Origin: Gammaproteobacteria bacterium
GTDB lineage: Bacteria > Pseudomonadota > Gammaproteobacteria > Francisellales > CACEW01
Assembly (NCBI GenBank): GCA_028282045.1
Contig: JANQIS010000011.1
Span: 1 to 13,113 of the forward strand
Length of the DNA stretch: 13,113 nucleotides
Direction: 5' to 3'
Every line of letters begins with the position of its first letter. The stretch's first letter is position 1. Below are positions 6,821-13,113 of the stretch, one piece after another. The notes beneath the pieces are model-generated. The model was not told the origin of the DNA and did not search any database. It saw only the letters and a list, made by a program, of their open reading frames with translations. The translations under genes and the position numbers were made by a program.

Positions 6821-7219
6821 CTATTCTGACAACCCCTGCCACAAGCCCGCAGGCCAGCAAATGGGTTTTAATTGTTGATTTACACAGGCAACATCAGTAT
6901 GCACTTCACAAATCGGTGCGCATTCAACGTTGCCACGATAAGCATATTGATGAAAGGCTACACTGCATCGCCCTAACTTCGCAATACGAGATTGGATAAT
7001 GAGAAGGTCATCCAAGAACGCTGGTTTTATGTAACGCACAGTAATCTTACGGATCGGCATGATGATCCCCTGCCGGTGCAACTTACCGATATGCCAGCCG
7101 CGCTCACGCAGCCACTCCACCCGTGCCCGGGCAAAAAAACTTAAATAATCCGCATGATACATTACTCCACCGGCATCAGTAGCATCATAGTAAACACGAC
7201 AGGTAAACTGATGCTGCAT
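6821..7219 (-). CDS. ybgC: Tol-Pal-associated acyl-CoA thioesterase YbgC
   Basis: A 132-residue hot-dog fold thioesterase, the usual first gene next to tolQ. The family motif is intact at residues 10-33: YYDATDAGGVMYHADYLSFF, with the catalytic-type Asp at D15 and the His at H22 in the conserved context. Known: YbgC hydrolyses short-chain acyl-CoA thioesters in some species, or acts with acyl carrier protein in phospholipid metabolism; the substrate here is not inferable. The start shares one base with the ruvB stop (TGATG), so it is translated by coupling. The length matches the E. coli protein (134). It ends 8 bases before the tolQ start. Confidence 0.94.
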   Translation of the reverse strand: MQHQFTCRVYYDATDAGGVMYHADYLSFFARARVEWLRERGWHIGKLHRQGIIMPIRKITVRYIKPAFLDDLLIIQSRIAKLGRCSVAFHQYAYRGNVECAPICEVHTDVACVNQQLKPICWPAGLWQGLSE

Positions 7220-8250
7220 CAGGCAATACCTTCTTGACTGAATAAATCTTTAGGCACTGTAATGCCGAAATGATCAAAGGCATGACGCGTCGCTACCCGT
7301 CCTCTGGGGGTACGTGAAATAAAACCCTGTTGAATCAGATAAGGTTCGATAACATCTTCGATGGTGCCACGCTCTTCGCCAATTGCCGCAGCAATACTGT
7401 CAAGCCCGACGGGACCACCATCAAATTTATTAATCACCGACAGCATAAACTTATGATCCATTTGATCAAAGCCTAATGGGTCAACATTCAATAGTTGTAA
7501 GGCTTGATCAGCAACACTTTTCGTCACTTTGCCATCGGATTTTAACTCGGCAAAATCACGTACCCGTCTGAGCAATCGATTAGCAATACGAGGCGTACCA
7601 CGCGCACGACGAGCGATCTCCAGTGCACCTTGGGCATCGATTGTTAAATTGAGGATATGCGCTGATCGCTCAACAATTCTGGCCAAATCTTTGATCTGAT
7701 AAAATTCCAGGCGCTGAATAATGCCAAAGCGATCACGCAACGGCGAGGTAAGCAAACCGGCCCGTGTGGTTGCACCCACCAGCGTAAAGGGCGGTAAATC
7801 CAATTTAATAGAACGCGCCGCCGGGCCTTCACCGATCATAATATCAAGCTGATAGTCTTCCATTGCCGGATATAGCACTTCTTCAATCACTGGACTGAGG
7901 CGATGAATCTCGTCAATAAACAAAACATCATGCGCTTCAAGATTAGTTAATATTGCTGCCAGATCACCGGCTTTTTCCAACACCGGGCCAGAGGTTTGCT
8001 TAACCGATACGCCCATCTCATTGGCAATGATATGAGATAAGGTAGTCTTGCCTAAACCCGGCGGACCAAAAATAAGCACATGATCCAGGGCATCCTGACG
8101 TGCTCTGGCTGCATCAATGAAAATACGCATCTGCTCATTGACATGAGGCTGACCCTCATATTCATCCAGCATTCTAGGGCGAATGGCCCGATCTATAGGG
8201 CTTTCCGGCGCTTTTTCATGGGCATCAATGATGCGATCGGTTTCAATCAT
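7219..8250 (-). CDS. ruvB: Holliday junction branch-migration ATPase RuvB
   Basis: A 343-residue AAA+ helicase that drives RuvA-dependent branch migration of Holliday junctions. Walker A is GPPGLGKTT (62-70), Walker B VLFIDEIH (109-116), sensor 1 GATTRAG (159-165), the Arg finger R174 in SPLRDRFG, and sensor 2 lies in GTPRIANRLLRR (218-229). The winged-helix C-terminus includes KFDGGPVGLDSIAAAIGEE and PYLIQQGFISRTPRGR. The N-terminus MIETDRIIDA aligns with E. coli MIEADRLISA, so the start is secure although its ribosome binding site is weak. It heads the tol-pal operon. The usual upstream partners ruvA and ruvC are not present before it; instead a divergent tolC-like gene begins about 100 bases away. 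Confidence 0.97.
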   Translation of the reverse strand: MIETDRIIDAHEKAPESPIDRAIRPRMLDEYEGQPHVNEQMRIFIDAARARQDALDHVLIFGPPGLGKTTLSHIIANEMGVSVKQTSGPVLEKAGDLAAILTNLEAHDVLFIDEIHRLSPVIEEVLYPAMEDYQLDIMIGEGPAARSIKLDLPPFTLVGATTRAGLLTSPLRDRFGIIQRLEFYQIKDLARIVERSAHILNLTIDAQGALEIARRARGTPRIANRLLRRVRDFAELKSDGKVTKSVADQALQLLNVDPLGFDQMDHKFMLSVINKFDGGPVGLDSIAAAIGEERGTIEDVIEPYLIQQGFISRTPRGRVATRHAFDHFGITVPKDLFSQEGIA

Positions 8251-8351
8251 GGTCGTGGCAAATCCCTTATAATTTTGTATAGCCTAACGCACACTGCAAA
8301 ACTTGCAAAATCACTTATACTATTCTCTCATATTTTTTATCACCTTTGAGT
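8251..8351. promoter_or_regulatory. Divergent promoter region between ruvB and the tolC-like operon
   Basis: This 101-base AT-rich spacer must carry both outward promoters. On the plus strand TATACT (8316-8321) is a good -10; 17 bases before it ACTGCA (8293-8298) is a poor -35. This start would leave a leader of about 25 bases before the ATG at 8352. On the minus strand TATACA (8281-8276) and TATAAG (8271-8266) are candidate -10 boxes for ruvB, without a convincing -35. The repeated TGCAAAA motif (8295-8301 and 8304-8310) could be a regulator site. Confidence 0.4.
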
Positions 8352-9947
8352 ATGAAGCCAGCAAGTATTCTGCCAATTTTGACATCACTTGCGCTGCCTG
8401 CCTGGGCTGGCACACCCATCATTAATTATACGCCACAAATGAGGCCATTACTGCCAAATCAGCCATTAGCAACCAATGCCATACCCAAACCACTGCCACC
8501 GATTAGCACTCAGGCTAAAGACAATGTATTAACGCTAAAAGATGCGGTATTGATTGCCCTGCACCATAACCCTAATTTGACCACGAGCGTCAATAACCGG
8601 CGCTTATCACGTTATGATCTGGCGGTTGCCCAACAAAAATTTATTCCACAGTTTAGCTTAAGCTCTACCTTGACCTATCAAGATCAAGCAGTAAAGAGTT
8701 CCGGCGGTAGTGTTTCCAGCACCGACTACAGCACCATAACCAAACAAGCCGATGTCGGACCGAATATGCAATGGACCTTGCCGCTGGGCACAGTGCTTTC
8801 AGCCAAGTACGGCTACTCACCCAGTACACAGAGCGGCCCCAGTGCCAATAATGGTGATGAGAACATCTGGCAAGTTTCCTTAACCCAGCCTCTGCTAAAA
8901 GGCTTTGGGGTGGATTTTAATGAAATCAATTTAAATAATGCCAGAGACCAACAAATTATTGATAACCTCAATTTAGAGCAAACTGTCTCTACCACGGTCT
9001 CGACTATCATTTCTGATTACTACGCTCTGGTACAGGCCAAAGAATCACTTAATATCGCTCGCAACACCTTAGATACCAACAAACGAACACTTAATAACCG
9101 CACGATCCAATATCATTTCGGGCGTGTATCACATAGTGATGTCATACAAGCAAAAATTGACGTTGAATCACAAAACCAAGCCTACACTCAGGCTAAACAG
9201 GCTTATATTGACGCTAAAGCTAAGTTGCTTGATGATATGGGGCTGCCAGGCAATACTCAATTTGAGATTGAGGCTAAGGTAGACATCATGCCCATTCATC
9301 CTGACTTGAGTGAAAGTCAAGCTCAAGCACTTAAAGATAATCGCCAATACAAGATTGCCCAACTCAATTATAAAATTGCCCAACGCAATTTGCTCACTAA
9401 TGAGAACGATCGCCGCTGGCAGTTGAACTTGGACCTGAGCCGCACGCATACCCGCACTAACACTAATTACTCACCCGATACCGGGCAACCTAACAGTAAT
9501 AATATTGTTGATGACACCAGTGCCAGCTTAGATCTGACTGTGCCGCTCAACGATGTCACCATTGACCAGAGCAAAATGGCTCAGATCGTCAATGACCAAA
9601 ATGCTCAGATCACCCTTACCACTGCTAAGCGCAATCTACAAACTCAGGTAGCTCAGATCGTTAATCAGCTTAATACTTCATGGCAAAGCTATCAATTGGC
9701 CAAAGAACAACTCAGCCTACAGAAAAACAATTACCAGGCGGCAGTAATGAAAAATAAATTCGGCAAACTGGATGCTTTCTCGCTCTCTCAAGAGCAGCAA
9801 CAGCTTATCTCAGCAGAAAATGCTTTGGTCAGTGCCAAAATTAACTATATTGAATTGAAAACACAGTATGAACAAATGATCGGTAAGCTATTGGCAGACT
9901 GGCATATTAACTTGGTGTTACCAAAGGAGGACAACGTTGATGACTAA
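8352..9947 (+). CDS. TolC-like outer-membrane efflux protein
   Basis: A 531-residue outer-membrane channel of the OEP/TolC family. A signal peptide (1-19, cleavage after PAWA) is followed by a Pro-rich spacer (about 28-52, PLLPNQPL, PKPLPP). Two OEP repeats span about 60-290 and 310-531, with family hallmarks LTLKDAVLIALHHNPNL, LNNARDQQIIDNLNLEQT and the long helices AQIVNDQNAQITLTTAKRNL. No lipid-anchor cysteine is present. It would form a trimer crossing the outer membrane and periplasm. The ATG at 8352 is chosen over an in-frame TTG at 8346; neither has a strong ribosome binding site. It overlaps the adaptor gene by 8 bases, so the two are translated together. The exact substrate cannot be inferred. 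Confidence 0.92.
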   Translation: MKPASILPILTSLALPAWAGTPIINYTPQMRPLLPNQPLATNAIPKPLPPISTQAKDNVLTLKDAVLIALHHNPNLTTSVNNRRLSRYDLAVAQQKFIPQFSLSSTLTYQDQAVKSSGGSVSSTDYSTITKQADVGPNMQWTLPLGTVLSAKYGYSPSTQSGPSANNGDENIWQVSLTQPLLKGFGVDFNEINLNNARDQQIIDNLNLEQTVSTTVSTIISDYYALVQAKESLNIARNTLDTNKRTLNNRTIQYHFGRVSHSDVIQAKIDVESQNQAYTQAKQAYIDAKAKLLDDMGLPGNTQFEIEAKVDIMPIHPDLSESQAQALKDNRQYKIAQLNYKIAQRNLLTNENDRRWQLNLDLSRTHTRTNTNYSPDTGQPNSNNIVDDTSASLDLTVPLNDVTIDQSKMAQIVNDQNAQITLTTAKRNLQTQVAQIVNQLNTSWQSYQLAKEQLSLQKNNYQAAVMKNKFGKLDAFSLSQEQQQLISAENALVSAKINYIELKTQYEQMIGKLLADWHINLVLPKEDNVDD

Positions 9948-11166
9948 ACTGATTTACGCAGGGTTCATCACACTGGCTGTATTATTTGGCAATGCATACG
10001 CCACTGATGTCAAAACCGTGGCAGTCAAATCTATTGCTGCCTCAAAACAACTGTACTTTAAAGGTACCATTCAACCTCTGGAAAATGTACCCGTAATTAG
10101 CATGACTGCCGGTGTTGTCAGCAAGGTATTTTTTGCCTACGGACAGGCCATTACTAAAGGTCAGCCATTGCTTGCCGTTAATCCCGGCAAAGTAACTCAA
10201 CAATTACGTGATGCTCAAGTCAGTTATCTCAAGGCATTACAAACTTATCATGAATATAAGAATTGGGCCGGCAGTGATACAGTGATTCAAGCTAATGTTG
10301 CTTTTGCTAAAGCCCAACGTACCTTAGCCCAGATGCAAAACACTTACCAGGAAAATATCAAGCTCTACAAATTAGGGATTATTTCCCATGATGAACTGAT
10401 ACAAAGTCAAGATAGCTATGAGGATGCCCAGACTGCCCTTAAACAAGCACAGCGCAGCTTACATGCTGCTAATGAAAAAGGCACCGGCTCTAATTTTACC
10501 GTCATTAAACTACAATTGGAGAATGCTCAACAAAAATACCATTCACTCTTAAAGCAAACCAAGATGACCACGATCAAAGCACCGGCCAGCGGTGTGATAT
10601 TAATACCCACTAACACAAACACCACCAATAATAATAATTCAAATAAAAAGGCCGGTAAAATCACGGTTGGTAGTGAGATAAGCTACCAACAAACCTTAAT
10701 GACTATCGGCAATTTATCTGGCCTTAAGGTTCAGTTCGCAGTGCCCGAAGTGAATATCAACCAAATCCATGTTAATCAAAAAGCTACCATCACTGGTGCT
10801 GCATTTCCCGGTATCTTATTACACGGTTATGTTTCGGTGGTTGCTGCACAGGCTGGCAATAGTGACGGTGGTACTTCATTGCCTACTTTTATGGTGCAAG
10901 TCAGTATTCCCAAAGTCAGCCTTAAGGCAATACAGAAAATCCGTGTTGGTATGGACTCACAAATTGCACTGACTGTCTATAACAGCAATAAAACATTAGT
11001 AGTCCCGGTCAATAGCGTGAAGCGTGATGGTAAAGGCAATACTTATGTCATGTTGAAAAAAAATGATCATTTCGTCAAACAACCCATCACAACAGGGAAA
11101 GTTCTTGAAAATAATGTGCAAGTGCTTAGCGGGCTACACGCCGATGAGCAAATTCAAGCAGGTTAG
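9940..11166 (+). CDS. MacA/HlyD-type periplasmic adaptor (membrane fusion protein)
   Basis: A 408-residue RND/MacA-type adaptor linking an inner-membrane pump to a TolC channel. The parts are a signal peptide (1-21, cleavage AYA-T), the first lipoyl half (about 44-80), and a long alpha-hairpin (85-208, with YKLGIISHDELIQSQDSYED). The second lipoyl half (from IKAPASGVILIP) and a beta-barrel (about 251-355) follow, then a membrane-proximal domain (356-408). GGAGG (9926-9930) lies 9 bases before the ATG at 9940; a TTG at 9937 is also possible. The gene overlaps the tolC-like stop by 8 bases (ATGACTAA). Odd: a low-complexity Thr/Asn insert (residues 224-238, NTNTTNNNNSN) interrupts the second lipoyl half. 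The permease follows after 2 bases, so this is a dedicated tripartite operon. Confidence 0.92.
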   Translation: MTKLIYAGFITLAVLFGNAYATDVKTVAVKSIAASKQLYFKGTIQPLENVPVISMTAGVVSKVFFAYGQAITKGQPLLAVNPGKVTQQLRDAQVSYLKALQTYHEYKNWAGSDTVIQANVAFAKAQRTLAQMQNTYQENIKLYKLGIISHDELIQSQDSYEDAQTALKQAQRSLHAANEKGTGSNFTVIKLQLENAQQKYHSLLKQTKMTTIKAPASGVILIPTNTNTTNNNNSNKKAGKITVGSEISYQQTLMTIGNLSGLKVQFAVPEVNINQIHVNQKATITGAAFPGILLHGYVSVVAAQAGNSDGGTSLPTFMVQVSIPKVSLKAIQKIRVGMDSQIALTVYNSNKTLVVPVNSVKRDGKGNTYVMLKKNDHFVKQPITTGKVLENNVQVLSGLHADEQIQAG

Positions 11167-11168
11167 TC

Positions 11169-12356
11169 ATGCATATTCGTGTTCATATTAATGAAGCGTT
11201 GCGCCAACTCATGGCATCAAAACTGCGTGCATTTCTTGCTGTGCTGGGTATTTTGGTGGGTAGCGCCTCGGTTGTCGCTATGGTATCGATCGGCAAATTA
11301 GCTGAAGATCAGATTTTGTCACAATTTACCAAACTCGGTATTAACCTACTCTCAGTCAATATCAGCAATCAAGACAGTACTAATGTGGTCGCCAGCAATA
11401 CACTCAGCATTAAAGATGCTCAAGCAATACCTGAAAAGATTAAAAATGTCAGCAGCATTGCCCCTTACTTTATTAGCTTTGGGCAGATTGTTTATCAGGG
11501 CAAGGTCCTGGATGGCTCTAGCGTTGGTGTCACAGCGGCGATTTTCGATTTGGCTAAACTCAACCTGTTGCATGGCAGGTTACTATCATTTCTCGATCAA
11601 AACGACTACTACTGCCTCATCGGCAACAAGCTTTATCAACAAATAAAAACCACCCATCCACATGTACTGGGCACACAAATTATCGTAGGCAAAATGATCT
11701 TCACTATTGTTGGGGTATTGGCACCCTGGCCAGACAATTTCTTTTTCCAAAGCGACTTTAATACAGCAGTGATTATCCCGCTACAAACCGCACTAAAGAC
11801 CCAGGAAAATGCTCAAATCAGCAACCTGGCCATTCGTGTGTACGACACCACGTTGATCAATCAGACTAAAAAACAGCTCAAACACTATATTCAACAACAC
11901 ACTTATCATGAAAACACCACCATACAAAGCCCTAAAAGCTTGATTGACAGCATGGAATCTTCATCAGAAACTATGACCTTGTTATTAGGCATGATCGGCA
12001 GTATCTCACTGCTCGTCGGCGGTATTGGTGTGATGAATGTTATGTTGGTGTCAGTAGCCAAACGTCATCGTGAAATTGGCTTAAGACTGGCCATTGGCGC
12101 ACGTCAGCGTGATATTCAAATGCAGTTTTTAATCGAGTCAATTACCTTAACCATTTTTGGTGGCATCAGTGGTATGCTGTTAGGCATTATTGTCACCTTC
12201 GGTGTTGCCGTTTATTCTCACTGGCATTTCCATTTATACCTTTTGCCACCATTAGTCGGTGCACTGATTTCGATTTTGGTGGGTATTTTCTTTGGCTTTT
12301 ACCCGGCACGCAAAGCCTCTCAGCTTGACCCGATTCAAACATTACGCTCAGAGTAA
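11169..12356 (+). CDS. MacB-type FtsX-fold ABC permease without ATPase domain
   Basis: A 395-residue inner-membrane permease of the MacB/FtsX family. Four membrane helices lie at about 20-41, 269-296, 325-349 and 358-380, with a large periplasmic domain (about 45-265) between the first two, as in the MacB core. The signature KRHREIGLRLAIGAR follows helix 2, and the C-terminus YPARKASQLDPIQTLRSE is the ABC-coupling tail. The protein starts directly with FtsX-like sequence (MHIRVHINEALRQLMASKLR); the ATP-binding domain fused at the front of E. coli MacB is absent. It begins 2 bases after the adaptor stop, with AGGT just before. The operon ends here, so the ATPase must be encoded elsewhere. LolCE-like roles are less likely because of the TolC and adaptor partners. 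Confidence 0.93.
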   Translation: MHIRVHINEALRQLMASKLRAFLAVLGILVGSASVVAMVSIGKLAEDQILSQFTKLGINLLSVNISNQDSTNVVASNTLSIKDAQAIPEKIKNVSSIAPYFISFGQIVYQGKVLDGSSVGVTAAIFDLAKLNLLHGRLLSFLDQNDYYCLIGNKLYQQIKTTHPHVLGTQIIVGKMIFTIVGVLAPWPDNFFFQSDFNTAVIIPLQTALKTQENAQISNLAIRVYDTTLINQTKKQLKHYIQQHTYHENTTIQSPKSLIDSMESSSETMTLLLGMIGSISLLVGGIGVMNVMLVSVAKRHREIGLRLAIGARQRDIQMQFLIESITLTIFGGISGMLLGIIVTFGVAVYSHWHFHLYLLPPLVGALISILVGIFFGFYPARKASQLDPIQTLRSE

Positions 12357-12386
12357 AGGGCCTCTACAGTTAAGGTATATATTCCA

Positions 12387-13016
12387 CTAACCACCCATTT
12401 CAGGGCTGTTATCATATCCTTTTTCAGAAGTTGGGGTACCACCCTCTTTAAAAAAACAAAACGAGTGCTGATGATATGTATGCATATTAGCAGCTTTATC
12501 CTGTAAAAGAGGCTCAAAACCGGCATCTTTTACCTTATCTTTTTTAGCTTCAAGTCCCTGCGTTTTCGGATCAAACTCACGCTTTTGAACAGCGCTTTGG
12601 AGCGGCTTTGCTATGTCATTATAATCGCAGCCTTGACCTTGAAGGCTTAATACTGTCTCCAGTCTGCACTCAACTTTGGCAATGAACCGCAGTAACCGTT
12701 TATTGATTTTTTCATTATCTGATATGAGTGAACATAGTTTTCTAAATTGTTTTAACGTAACAGGTGCTTTTGATCGATAAACTTTTGAGCCTTCCTGCAT
12801 ATATTGCATAAGCCTATGTTTAACTTTGTCAGCATATTGGGCCCGTTGAGATGCTTTTGTCTGAAAGAAAGCACCGACCCGAGAAGGTCGAAACTGAGTG
12901 TGGAGAAAGCGCATAGTCTCAGCATGCACTTTTTTTATCTTATCATCAACAGCCATTCCCTCAGTCATAGCATGGGGTGTAGAATATATTGCTCTCTTAT
13001 GGCCACTATATTTCAT
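12387..13016 (-). CDS. Hypothetical soluble Lys-rich protein
   Basis: A 209-residue protein starting at ATG 13016 (a TTG immediately upstream is also in frame). I do not recognise a family. It is soluble, strongly Lys/Arg/Gln-rich and looks mostly helical. Residues about 24-70 (VDDKIKKVHAETMRFLHTQF) and 95-130 (LISDNEKINKRLLRFIAKVE) could form helices. The polar C-terminus (KEGGTPTSEKGYDNSPEMGG) is probably disordered. No signal peptide, membrane helix or catalytic motif is visible. It converges on the permease gene with 30 bases between their stops. A partial AGGA ribosome site lies about 10 bases upstream and a TATAAT box further upstream. Secretion as an effector is conceivable in a Legionella-like host but is not shown. 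Confidence 0.55.
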   Translation of the reverse strand: MKYSGHKRAIYSTPHAMTEGMAVDDKIKKVHAETMRFLHTQFRPSRVGAFFQTKASQRAQYADKVKHRLMQYMQEGSKVYRSKAPVTLKQFRKLCSLISDNEKINKRLLRFIAKVECRLETVLSLQGQGCDYNDIAKPLQSAVQKREFDPKTQGLEAKKDKVKDAGFEPLLQDKAANMHTYHQHSFCFFKEGGTPTSEKGYDNSPEMGG

Positions 13017-13077
13017 CAAATCAAGATCCTGAAAAATAAATTTATTCTTTCAAAAGACCCCTAGAGGGTGTCGTCAA

Positions 13078-13106
13078 ATTATACACCACATCATCATGGC
13101 CCTAAA
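13078..13106 (-). promoter_or_regulatory. Candidate promoter of the Lys-rich hypothetical gene
   Basis: On the minus strand a perfect -10 TATAAT (13083-13078) follows TTTAGG (13106-13101) after 17 bases; the -35 is weak. Transcription would start near 13071 and give a leader of about 55 bases containing the inverted repeat ACCC-N5-GGGT (13057-13069). The leader is AT-rich. The region from 13020 to the window end holds nothing else supportable. Confidence 0.3.
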
Positions 13107-13113
13107 TTGTACT

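Noticed and set aside
6813..6860. N-terminal extension of TolQ
   Set aside because: It overlaps the ybgC end; the ATG at 6812 has a ribosome binding site and gives the family length.
12357..12386. Terminator between the convergent permease and Lys-rich genes
   Set aside because: Only a four-base AGAG/CTCT pairing without a T-run can be drawn.
12335..12526. Minus-strand 63-codon frame at the permease end
   Set aside because: It overlaps both the permease and the Lys-rich gene and has no supporting start signal.
13096..13113. Start of a plus-strand gene at the right edge
   Set aside because: Six codons without a ribosome binding site are not enough to support a gene.
1..13113. CRISPR arrays, tRNA or rRNA genes
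   Set aside because: No spaced direct-repeat arrays and no tRNA- or rRNA-like sequences were seen on either strand.

Overview
The window looks like part of a gammaproteobacterial chromosome of moderate to low GC. The best evidence is a complete ruvB-ybgC-tolQ-tolR-tolA-tolB-pal-cpoB-queE cluster whose proteins (RuvB, QueE, YbgC, TolQ/R) are clearly gammaproteobacterial in type. Unrecognised soluble genes at both edges and the general style would fit a Legionella/Coxiella-like lineage, but that placement is an inference and was not tested.

Layout. Positions 1-400 (minus strand) hold the N-terminal part of an unrecognised gene that runs off the left edge. Positions 539-1458 hold a two-gene minus-strand unit: an exported protein made of two tandem beta-sandwich-like repeats, followed by a YerC/YecD-type TrpR-related regulator. 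A good sigma70-like promoter (1501-1529) lies in front of it. Positions 1551-8250 are one tightly packed minus-strand operon, read from ruvB down to queE. Neighbouring genes overlap or are separated by at most 24 bases, and several true starts lie inside longer open frames: cpoB at 2995, tolB GTG at 4925, tolR at 6076, tolQ at 6812. The operon encodes a Holliday-junction motor (RuvB), an acyl-CoA thioesterase (YbgC), the trans-envelope Tol-Pal machine with CpoB, and the queuosine-pathway radical SAM enzyme QueE.

Divergent from ruvB across about 100 bases is a plus-strand operon, 8352-12356. It encodes a TolC-like outer-membrane channel, a MacA/HlyD-type periplasmic adaptor and a MacB-type FtsX-fold permease. 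The permease has no ATP-binding domain and no ATPase gene is present in the window, so the pump must borrow its ATPase from elsewhere. Positions 12387-13016 (minus) hold an unrecognised Lys-rich soluble protein. The last roughly 90 bases contain a candidate promoter and an inverted repeat.

How it works together: most of the window concerns the cell envelope, namely Tol-Pal for outer-membrane constriction and integrity, a tripartite export system spanning the same layers, and a small exported two-domain protein. No RNA genes, CRISPR arrays or complete insertion sequences were found. The most interesting points are the ATPase-less tripartite system, the tandem-repeat exported protein paired with a TrpR-like regulator, and the unusual short Lys/Pro-rich TolA linker.
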